23,236 nt of DNA from Microcaldota archaeon. Lineage in GTDB: Archaea; Micrarchaeota; Micrarchaeia; Anstonellales; Anstonellaceae. The stretch covers positions 1 through 23,236 of the forward strand of contig JAPLWY010000033.1 of NCBI GenBank assembly GCA_026396355.1, written 5' to 3'. The notes beneath the pieces are model-generated. The model was not told the DNA's origin. It did no database searches and was given only the letters and a program-made list of their open reading frames with translations. A program made the position numbers and the translations under genes. Shown in pieces: positions 8,841 through 14,776 of the stretch (within the stretch, counting starts at the first letter, position 1; each line of letters opens with the position of its first letter).

Positions 8841-8873
8841 GGTTGGTAAAGGCAGAGGCTATTTTGGCGCAGA

Positions 8874-9764
8874 TTAATCTTTTGCCCCGGATGGGAAATA
8901 GACGTAGATTCCGTGGCTCAGCCATGCCTGCTTGACTTGGCTCGTCATCTCGGAGCGCACCACTGGCAGCCCGATTCGCTTTGCATCTTCCGGATTGACT
9001 CCGAGGCAGCCGTAGGTCAGGTATTTGGGGGTTTCGTTGGTGCTGGCTAACGGGATATCCAGCATGTGCAGGAGGATGTTCCTTGTCCTGCTGTTGTTAT
9101 TCCCGCGCTCCAGCCCCTCAAGCTTCCAGCCTTCCCATTCGCCTCCGTTCACTCCGCAGATGCGCAAAAGGCCGCCGGGGGTCGCAAAAGAATTTATTGT
9201 GTTTGAGACGCTGGCCACCCGCTCAATGTCGCCGCTGCCGGACCCGTGCATCACCTTTATCGCACCGACGAACTTTCCACTTTCAAAATCCACCACTGCA
9301 AGGCGGTTGATATTGCTTTTCATCGTTAAGTCTACCACAATAAACTTGCCCTTTTTTATGCTGCCGTTCATCACCGCGTTGGAATAGGACTTGTAAGCCG
9401 TGGCAAGCGATGCCTGGGAAACCGCGTTTTTGGAAAGCCCGCTCGAGTAGATTTTTTCGAGTGTTTGGACGGCTGAGATCACGGTGGAAAGCTTTACCTG
9501 CACCTGTTCGGTTTTTGGCGGAATTGGAATTGGCGGGAGAACTGTCAGCAGTTGCGTTTCAAGAAGGGGCTGAATAGGCTTGAGGCGGAACATCACTGTT
9601 GTTTTTTTGTTGGACTTGGGATTGTGAGAATAGACCGTGTACTTGTGGTGATGCTTTGAGTGATGGTGGGCAATGTGCCTGGAAGTGTGATATGGGACGC
9701 ACCCTATAATCGCAGCCGTCAGCAGCACGGTTGCGAACTTTTTGAATGGCATAGCCTGGTTCAT
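8874..9764 (-). CDS. Murein L,D-transpeptidase catalytic-domain-like lipoprotein
   Basis: The 296-residue product matches my memory of the YkuD_2 type of murein L,D-transpeptidase domain. MHGSGSGD at 172-179 is followed by SNT, TPGGL (195-199), WEGWKLEGLERGNNNSRTRN (210-229), H233 in LLHM, and the candidate nucleophile C253 in YLTYGCLGV. Family members use Cys to cross-link or modify peptidoglycan stem peptides outside the membrane. The N-terminus has a signal peptide ending in a lipobox-like IIGC, so C22 may be lipidated. Just after it is a histidine cluster (H30, H33-35, H38-40, H47) that might bind metal. A Pro-rich spacer leads to the catalytic domain. The ATG at 9764 is preceded by GTGATC, which matches the complement of the 16S 3' tail, with a TATA box at 9800-9807. 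Such enzymes are typical of bacteria; here the neighbours are archaeal, suggesting transfer. Confidence 0.85.
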   Translation of the reverse strand: MNQAMPFKKFATVLLTAAIIGCVPYHTSRHIAHHHSKHHHKYTVYSHNPKSNKKTTVMFRLKPIQPLLETQLLTVLPPIPIPPKTEQVQVKLSTVISAVQTLEKIYSSGLSKNAVSQASLATAYKSYSNAVMNGSIKKGKFIVVDLTMKSNINRLAVVDFESGKFVGAIKVMHGSGSGDIERVASVSNTINSFATPGGLLRICGVNGGEWEGWKLEGLERGNNNSRTRNILLHMLDIPLASTNETPKYLTYGCLGVNPEDAKRIGLPVVRSEMTSQVKQAWLSHGIYVYFPSGAKD

Positions 9765-9799
9765 TGGATCACTTGAGTGGTTTTCTAGGAAGCAATGTG

Positions 9800-9807
9800 T
9801 TTATAAA
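9800..9807 (-). promoter_or_regulatory. TATA box for the L,D-transpeptidase-like gene
   Basis: TTTATAAA on the minus strand about 40 nt before the ATG at 9764. It leaves a short leader that contains GTGATC (Shine-Dalgarno-like) two nt from the start codon. Confidence 0.6.
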
Positions 9808-9860
9808 ACGCTCCACTGGAGTTCAGGTTAATTCTTTACCAGAGCAGCACGGCAGGTTAA

Positions 9861-9870
9861 GTTATATATA
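9861..9870 (+). promoter_or_regulatory. TATA box for metG
   Basis: GTTATATATA, about 50 nt before the ATG at 9918. The predicted leader of about 30 nt contains the hairpin at 9897-9915. Confidence 0.55.
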
Positions 9871-9896
9871 GCCAAAGCCAGCAAATGCAATAATAT

Positions 9897-9915
9897 TGCA
9901 GGCCGCAAGCCTGCA
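9897..9915 (+). repeat. Hairpin in the metG leader
   Basis: A perfect 7-bp inverted repeat, TGCAGGC and GCCTGCA, around the 5-nt loop CGCAA. It ends two nt before the ATG at 9918. No clear Shine-Dalgarno site remains outside the stem, so the structure could limit ribosome access to the start codon. A chance palindrome cannot be excluded. Confidence 0.5.
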
Positions 9916-9917
9916 GA

Positions 9918-11591
9918 ATGGAAGTGAATTATCTGAAAATCCTCGTAACAGCCGCACTGCCCTATGCCAATGGGCCGCTCCACCTAGGGCACATAAGAAG
10001 CACTTACCTTCCTGCTGACATTTACGCGCGCTACAATCGGCTTGCGGACAATGACGTTTTGTACGTGTGCGCGACTGACGAGCATGGCACGCCTGTGGTG
10101 GCATCGGCGGAAAAGGCGGGAAAAAGCCCGCAGGTTTTCGTGGATGAATACCATGAAAAGGATAGGCGGGAATTTGCCGCGATCGGCTTTTCGTTTGACA
10201 TTTTCTGGAGAACTTCAAGCAAGGAAAACAGGGAGATGACCCAGCACTTTTTCGAGAGATTGCGCGCTGGCGGGCATATTTACACAAAAGAGGTGGAGCA
10301 GCCCTATTGCGAAAAGTGCAAGCGGTATTTGCCGGACAGGTTCGTGGTTGGCATCTGCCCCCACTGCAAGTCAGAGGGGCAGTACTCGGACTATTGCGAC
10401 AGCTGTTCAAATACAATACGCACAGGGGAGATAATCAATCCCTCCTGCATTGTGTGCAAGGAGAAGCCTGTCCAGAAAACAAGCAACCATTATTTCTTCA
10501 AGCTTGCGCAGTTCTCGCGCAAGCTGAAAGAGTATTTGACAAGCAGCCCCAATCTTCAGCCAGAAGTAGTGAATTACGTGGTGAACTGGATTGACGGCGG
10601 GCTGATAGACTGGGACATTTCGCGCGACCTTAAGTGGGGCGTGCCTGTTCCTGGCGAAGCTGACAAGGTATTTTACGTCTGGTTTGATGCGCCAATCGGC
10701 TATGTTTCCTCAACTGTGGCGCTCACCAAGAAATGGGAGGAGTACTGGAAAGGAAATCCAAAAGACAGCAGGATAGTGCATTTCATTGGGAAAGATATCA
10801 TCTATCATCATTTCCTGTTCTGGCCCGCAATGCTCATGGGCGTTGGAGAGGGCTTCCGTGCGCCTGATGCGATTGCAGTGCGGGGCTACCTTAACCTGGA
10901 GCACAAGAAATTTTCCAAGAGTAGGGGCTGGTTTGTCTCGCTTGAGGACTATCTTTCCGAATTCCCTCCCGATTACCTGAGATATTACCAGACCGCGTTC
11001 ACCCCGCACAATGTGCAGGATGCTGACTTCGTTTGGAAGGACTTCCAGTCCAAGATAAACAACGAGCTGGTGGCGTCGATTGGCAACTTCATCCACCGCG
11101 CGCTCGTGCTCACCGAGAAAAAGTGCGAAGGAACTGTGCCATCTGGAGCTGAGCTGGACAGTGATGATTTGCGCGTGCTTGGAGAAATAACTGCTGCAAA
11201 GAAGAAAATTGCAAAGCTGATCGAGGAATATCAGCTTAAGGACGGGCAGGAGGAGATACTTCGGCTGTCTGGCGAGTTCAACAAGTACCTTTCTGCGCGC
11301 GAGCCCTGGAAAGACACGGACGCAAAACGGGTGGCGCGCACTTTGTATGTCTGCTTGAGAGGCATTTCCGCGTTCTCCATTCTGCTTGAGCCTTACCTGC
11401 CATTTACTGCCGAGAAGATACAGAAGCACCTTGGCATTGCGCGCGGGAAAGTGGAATGGGGGAATGCAGACATTGAGCTTGTGCTGCCGGGAAAGAAACT
11501 TTCCGCGCCTGTGCATCTGTTCGAGAAAGTGAGCGACGAAAAAATAGAGGCGCAGGAGAAAAAGCTTGCAGGCGCGCTCAGGCCCACCTGA
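9918..11591 (+). CDS. metG: Methionyl-tRNA synthetase
   Basis: This class I aminoacyl-tRNA synthetase charges tRNA-Met with methionine in the cytoplasm. The signature HIGH motif appears as HLGH at residues 22-25 (ALPYANGPLHLGH), and KMSKS appears as KFSKS near 331-335. Paired zinc knuckles follow the connective-peptide region (CEKC near 131, CPHC, CDSC, CIVC), the four-knuckle arrangement typical of archaeal and many bacterial enzymes. The anticodon-binding helical domain fills residues about 400-530. At 557 residues it lacks the C-terminal dimerising OB-fold (Trbp111-like) domain that many MetRS carry; in archaea this can be a separate gene, not seen here. The ATG at 9918 sits just after a hairpin. 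A GTG at 9924 would also fit the family N-terminus. The 3' end overlaps the convergent gene if that gene's frameshift is repaired. Confidence 0.97.
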   Translation: MEVNYLKILVTAALPYANGPLHLGHIRSTYLPADIYARYNRLADNDVLYVCATDEHGTPVVASAEKAGKSPQVFVDEYHEKDRREFAAIGFSFDIFWRTSSKENREMTQHFFERLRAGGHIYTKEVEQPYCEKCKRYLPDRFVVGICPHCKSEGQYSDYCDSCSNTIRTGEIINPSCIVCKEKPVQKTSNHYFFKLAQFSRKLKEYLTSSPNLQPEVVNYVVNWIDGGLIDWDISRDLKWGVPVPGEADKVFYVWFDAPIGYVSSTVALTKKWEEYWKGNPKDSRIVHFIGKDIIYHHFLFWPAMLMGVGEGFRAPDAIAVRGYLNLEHKKFSKSRGWFVSLEDYLSEFPPDYLRYYQTAFTPHNVQDADFVWKDFQSKINNELVASIGNFIHRALVLTEKKCEGTVPSGAELDSDDLRVLGEITAAKKKIAKLIEEYQLKDGQEEILRLSGEFNKYLSAREPWKDTDAKRVARTLYVCLRGISAFSILLEPYLPFTAEKIQKHLGIARGKVEWGNADIELVLPGKKLSAPVHLFEKVSDEKIEAQEKKLAGALRPT

Positions 11592-12397
11592 GGCTTTTCT
11601 CCATAATCTCATCATTTACTGCCTGGCTGATGATTTTTGATTCGTAGATCAGCGAATCCACTATTTTTGAACGCTCGACTGCGCTGCCTTACATTTTTCA
11701 GGATGGAGTTTGAGATGAATACGTTTTCCAGATGATAGCAATCTATTATTGTGCTTCTGTAAATCGTGACATGCCTTGCAAAGCAGGTATGGCCAAGGAC
11801 CATGGCTGAATCATGCACGAAAATCTGGCCGGCATTATGGAAGTGGCAGCTTGCAGCCACAAACCCGCCTTTTGTGCCGTCGTAATTCGGGAAATTGAAG
11901 CCTATTGTCTTCTTCCCCTCTATTTCGCGCACGTGAAGCCTTATCTTGTCCTCTTCGCACCAGCGCTTGATGCGTATAGAGCAATTCATGAGTTCGTCGA
12001 AGACAACCTGGGCGTTTTTGCCATAGCCCTGCTGGAAAATTTCCTGCGCAACCTGCCCAAGTTTAATGCAGACCAGCTCACTGTTGTGCGGAAGCGGATG
12101 TTTCATGTGCCGTGCCAGTTTTGGGAAAAAAAGCCCGTTGATTTCATTTACTTTCTCGATTGCATCGGTATTGCTGTTGCCGAGATAGTCTTTCCAAGCG
12201 TGGTCGCCATTCTGCATGCCCATTCTGCGTTCATGGTATAGGATGCCCATTGCCTCCTTATTCAGTTTATTGCAGAATTTGCGCACTTTGCGCCAGCCTT
12301 CGCGCTGATGATGGATAGGGCGCTGATTCAGATATGCGCCCCTGAGGCTCTTGAATTCTTTTGAACAGAATTCTACCTTTGGGGTGTTGTGCACCAT
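11578..12397 (-). CDS. Hexapeptide-repeat-like protein, interrupted by a frameshift
   Basis: The uninterrupted frame runs from the ATG at 12397 to a stop at 11612 (261 residues). Its first 165 residues are unrecognised and rich in basic residues and Trp/His. From about residue 185 it has the short-period rhythm of a left-handed beta-helix (hexapeptide-like turns: DSAMVLGHTCFARHVTIYRS, then TIIDCYHLENVFISNSILKN). At 11686-11693 the pattern breaks off and continues in the next frame as GSAVERSKIVDSLIYESKII, ending at a TGA at 11578-11580. Deleting one A near 11689-11690 restores a continuous repeat. The function is unknown: such folds occur in acyl- and nucleotidyl-transferases and in structural proteins. 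The repaired 3' end overlaps metG by 14 nt. A TATA box lies at 12421-12429, giving a leaderless start. Confidence 0.65.
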
Positions 12398-12420
12398 TGG
12401 TAGATAAAGTGTTATTAAGT

Positions 12421-12429
12421 ATATTTAAA
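12421..12429 (-). promoter_or_regulatory. TATA box for the hexapeptide-repeat-like gene
   Basis: TTTAAATAT on the minus strand, about 28 nt before the ATG at 12397, with no Shine-Dalgarno site between them. The 73-nt gap to the upstream membrane-protein gene holds only this element. Confidence 0.55.
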
Positions 12430-12470
12430 TGTATGTATCTTTTGCAGCCCTATTCGCGGTCTTGCTTGCA

Positions 12471-12821
12471 TCAAATCTGCGCGCTTGGCGGAGGCGCTTC
12501 CTTCTTTTCCTTTGGCAAGTACTGCGCAAAATAATTAAGGTGCCAAAGCGCGTGGAAAATCGCGATTGTCACAAGCGCAATCCCGAATTCGACATGCCAG
12601 AACTTGACGTCAATCGGAGCGCGAACGCCGTAGTTTGTAAGGAGCACATTGAGGAGCGAGAGAACCATGGTGGCAAGGAAGGAGACTGCAAGAAGAGCAT
12701 TCCAAATCTTGCGGTGGGTTGGGACATTGAGGTATTTGCCCTGCTTTGAGAGCAGCCAGGAGACAACGTAGAGAACAATGAGCGTGCCTGCAATCGGTAT
12801 GAGATGGTATATTTCTGGCAT
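12471..12821 (-). CDS. Small three-helix membrane protein with conserved-looking histidines
   Basis: The 116-residue product has three hydrophobic segments (about residues 7-24, 40-62 and 75-97) and a charged, proline-rich C-terminal tail (YLPKEKKEAPPPSAQI), so it should sit in the cytoplasmic membrane. Histidines lie at or within the helices (H6, H36 in PTHRKIW, H76 in FWHVEFG, H90 and H94 in FHALWHL). The spacing resembles small haem-binding cytochrome-b-like or DUF4405-type membrane proteins, but this is a resemblance only. The ATG at 12821 has a TATA-like TTTTAAAC at 12843-12850, 26 nt upstream, fitting leaderless transcription. The neighbours on the same strand have their own TATA boxes, so an operon is not evident. 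Confidence 0.75.
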   Translation of the reverse strand: MPEIYHLIPIAGTLIVLYVVSWLLSKQGKYLNVPTHRKIWNALLAVSFLATMVLSLLNVLLTNYGVRAPIDVKFWHVEFGIALVTIAIFHALWHLNYFAQYLPKEKKEAPPPSAQI

Positions 12822-12842
12822 GGGAATGTGTTTGCGCGCAAT

Positions 12843-12850
12843 GTTTAAAA
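12843..12850 (-). promoter_or_regulatory. TATA box for the membrane protein gene
   Basis: TTTTAAAC on the minus strand, centred 26 nt before the ATG at 12821. Confidence 0.5.
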
Positions 12851-12872
12851 CCAGCCAAGCACCGCTGGCGGG

Positions 12873-13310
12873 CTAGTCTGAATAGTCCCGGTATGGATCA
12901 AAGAGATAGGCCTTGCTGGCTTTTTCGTCGAAAAATGCGTGCCCTGCGCGCACGTCATACAGGTTCTGCTGCGCGCTTGCGGATTCGCCTATGAGCGCAA
13001 GCTTCAGGAGCATGTCGATTGCCTTGCCGGAGTTCCTGCCCTGCGCGTTGGCAGCCGCCCCCAAAAGCGGCAGGTCATAGTAATCCGCCACAAGGAAGCT
13101 GTATTTGCCGTTGGTAAAGCCTGCATGGCACTTGATTGGCTCGAAATCGGAAAACTTCGCATCGCTTTTGATTATGGCAGACAGCTGGCTCAGCTGTATG
13201 AACTGGCTGATGCCGTCAGGCGCCTTGGTGTAGTAAAGCGGGTTTGGCGCGGTTTGCTTGATGAACAGGTCCTTGCCGTCAATGAACAGCTTGAAGAGAG
13301 AGGTGATGAT
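12873..13310 (-). CDS. Possible kinase-like protein, C-terminal part after a frameshift
   Basis: These 145 residues continue the protein begun at 13479 but in another frame, starting IITSLFKLFIDGKDLFIKQT and ending FDPYRDYSD before a TAG. The layout recalls a degenerate small-molecule or protein kinase fold: a lysine in a strand (DLFIKQT), a hinge-like stretch (YSFLVADYYDLPLL), then LYDVRAGHAFFDEKASKAYL with FDP near the end, where kinases have a catalytic-loop and DFG-like region. The canonical catalytic Asp and the Gly-rich loop are not evident, so activity is doubtful and the family call is tentative. There is no membrane segment. The frame remains open upstream to an ATG at 13400, but those codons are the wrong frame of the first half. 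Confidence 0.5.
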   Translation of the reverse strand: MITSLFKLFIDGKDLFIKQTAPNPLYYTKAPDGISQFIQLSQLSAIIKSDAKFSDFEPIKCHAGFTNGKYSFLVADYYDLPLLGAAANAQGRNSGKAIDMLLKLALIGESASAQQNLYDVRAGHAFFDEKASKAYLFDPYRDYSD

Positions 13311-13479
13311 CCCCGTTCCGCACGATTTTCCGGAGCCGGATGCCGTCAAGGGTGGCTTCGTGCTCGCCTTTGAGCCTGTAAAGCATCCTGTGCATTGCAA
13401 CGAATTTCCTAAGCGCGCTTGGGTTTTGTGCGAGGAGTGACTTGAACTCGTCAGAGTAGAGCGGCGCGCGCTTGTGCAT
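13279..13479 (-). CDS. Possible kinase-like protein, N-terminal part before a frameshift
   Basis: The frame begins MHKRAPLYSDEFKSLLAQNP and is coding-like up to KIVRNG, where the run GGGG at 13311-13314 (CCCC on plus) leads into an unrelated tail and a stop at 13279. Deleting one G gives RNGIITSLF and joins it to the downstream half, making a protein of about 200 residues. I chose the ATG at 13479 because a TATA box lies at 13505-13512, about 29 nt upstream. The in-frame ATG at 13515 would lie upstream of that TATA box. This half alone gives no function. Confidence 0.55.
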   Translation of the reverse strand: MHKRAPLYSDEFKSLLAQNPSALRKFVAMHRMLYRLKGEHEATLDGIRLRKIVRNGDHHLSLQAVH

Positions 13480-13504
13480 GCTTGAATTTTGTCCCGTAAA
13501 AAGC

Positions 13505-13512
13505 TTATAAAA
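13505..13512 (-). promoter_or_regulatory. TATA box for the kinase-like gene
   Basis: TTTTATAA on the minus strand, about 29 nt before the ATG at 13479. It argues for that start rather than the ATG at 13515. Confidence 0.55.
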
Positions 13513-13555
13513 CATGCATAAGGGGGTACACGGGCAGGTGGCGCGGGTGCAAAGG

Positions 13556-14548
13556 CTACAGCCCTCTTCTTTTGTTCGAGTGCAGGAAGAGCGCCAGCCC
13601 GATTATGACCAGGATAAGGGCTGCGCCAATCGCCAGCCCGGGCACCATGAGCTCGCTTGAGAACAATGCAGCAAACAGGTTGTTTTGCTCAGGGGCGCGG
13701 TTTTCCTGGAGAGCTTCAGGAATGACTAAGCCCGAGGCATTTTCCTCCGCTAATTGGACAGTGAATTGCCTTGCCTCTGTGCGCAGGTCTGAGAGAGATG
13801 CTTTCTTTTTGAGGAGATAGGTGACGCTGTATTGGTCGCCAGGGGATAATCCACTTGCAATCTCCCAGGTTGCTGTGGTTGGGGAGGCTTCGATGCTTTT
13901 GGGCTGCACTGAGAAAATTATGCTGCTTGCGTTTCCCAGCCCCGAGGGCAGCTGCTCGCGCAGCGTGAAGGGGCCGGTTGATTCGTTTCCGCTGTTTGTG
14001 ACAGTGAGTATCGCCGTGCTGCTGTTTTCGTCGGCAAATATTTCATGGCTTATGCCAAGAGTGGTTTTCCCAAGTTGAACCGAGCTGGAGTTGGACTGCA
14101 CTGTCCTGGAGCCTGTGCTGTTGCTTTCATCTGTTTTGAGGCTTGTGCTGTTGCTTTCGTTTTTGCAGTTGGAAAGGCAGGCAAGGTAGCTTTGCGGGAC
14201 ATCTGGAAAGTCAAACCGTACTATTGCACCTTGCGAAAACGTTCCTTTTTGCAGAAGCATGTTGCCGTTTATTGAAAAAACAATCTCGCTTGAGGAATTG
14301 TCGCCTGCTTTCCGGTTTATTAGCAGATAGTAATTGCAGCTTGACTCGCCGCAGGAATAGGTTGAGTCCGGGCGTATCACCGTGGAAGTGGCAAAGCCGT
14401 TGATGGATGCCGTGAAAGTCTGATTGATGGGAGTGCCCGCGCTTGTGCCGACAATCCCGTAAAACGCGGTGGGAAGCTGGGTTGCAGCATCCGCGAATGC
14501 CATTGGGCATAGCAGAAGCGCAATGACGAGGAAACACGCCTGTTTCAT
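13556..14548 (-). CDS. Secreted, C-terminally membrane-anchored surface protein
   Basis: The 330-residue product starts with a signal peptide (MKQACFLVIALLLCPMAFADA) and ends with a single membrane helix (about 302-323, VPGLAIGAALILVIIGLALF) followed by a basic tail, SNKRRGL. It is therefore a type I surface protein with its bulk outside the cell. Residues 25-115 look like a beta-sandwich carbohydrate- or surface-protein-type domain (FYGIVGTSAGTPINQTF and INGFATSTVI). Residues 125-150 are a Ser/Asn/Thr repeat with several SNST and NSS glycosylation sequons. Residues about 160-245 resemble a DUF11/CARDB-type domain (TAILTVTNSGNESTGPFTLR). Cys pairs in the first domain may form disulfides. The frame opens upstream within the tRNA gene, so I chose the ATG at 14548, which begins the signal peptide. 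It lies 11 nt after the tRNA, suggesting a shared transcript. The exact role is unknown. Confidence 0.8.
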   Translation of the reverse strand: MKQACFLVIALLLCPMAFADAATQLPTAFYGIVGTSAGTPINQTFTASINGFATSTVIRPDSTYSCGESSCNYYLLINRKAGDNSSSEIVFSINGNMLLQKGTFSQGAIVRFDFPDVPQSYLACLSNCKNESNSTSLKTDESNSTGSRTVQSNSSSVQLGKTTLGISHEIFADENSSTAILTVTNSGNESTGPFTLREQLPSGLGNASSIIFSVQPKSIEASPTTATWEIASGLSPGDQYSVTYLLKKKASLSDLRTEARQFTVQLAEENASGLVIPEALQENRAPEQNNLFAALFSSELMVPGLAIGAALILVIIGLALFLHSNKRRGL

Positions 14549-14559
14549 TCCAATCAACA

Positions 14560-14631
14560 CGCCCCCACGGCGATTCGAACGCCGATCACCGGCTTCGGAA
14601 GCCAGCATTCTATCCATTGAACTATAGGGGC
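14560..14631 (-). tRNA. tRNA-Arg (anticodon CCG)
   Basis: A full cloverleaf folds on the minus strand from 14631 to 14560 (72 nt including the discriminator G). The acceptor pairs GCCCCTA with TGGGGGC. The D stem is GTTC/GAAT, the anticodon stem CTGGC/GCCGG with loop TTCCGAA, and the T stem CGGCG/CGCCG with loop TTCGAAT. Anticodon CCG reads the arginine codon CGG. There is no intron, and CCA is not encoded (TGT follows). The next gene on the strand starts 11 nt after the tRNA 3' end. Confidence 0.95.
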
Positions 14632-14658
14632 AGGTAGTTCTTTTATTTGGAGAGAATG

Positions 14659-14668
14659 GAATTTAAGG
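14659..14668 (-). promoter_or_regulatory. Likely TATA box for tRNA-Arg
   Basis: CCTTAAATTC on the minus strand, about 33 nt before the mature tRNA 5' end, a typical distance for archaeal tRNA promoters. A second AT-rich stretch at 14641-14649 is too close to serve. Confidence 0.45.
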
Positions 14669-14731
14669 GGAGGGGTCGGGGACAGCGCGAGCCGCGCCCC
14701 ATCGGCACATCTGGACCGCATCTGGTTTTGC

Positions 14732-14739
14732 TTTTATAA
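14732..14739 (+). promoter_or_regulatory. TATA box and Shine-Dalgarno site for glycogen synthase
   Basis: TTTTATAA about 41 nt before the ATG at 14777. The short leader carries GGTGA at 14768-14772, four nt before the ATG, a strong match to the 16S tail. Confidence 0.65.
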
Positions 14740-14776
14740 CGTTTCCGCGTGAATTGGAAACAGGCATGGTGAAAAG

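Noticed and set aside
10710..11615. 301-residue open frame opposite metG
   Set aside because: It is a shadow of metG, whose KFSKS and anticodon-binding regions lie on the plus strand here.
14100..14165. Tandem repeat in the surface protein gene
   Set aside because: The copies are short, imperfect and explained by a Ser/Asn/Thr-rich glycosylation segment in the coding frame; not a separate element.
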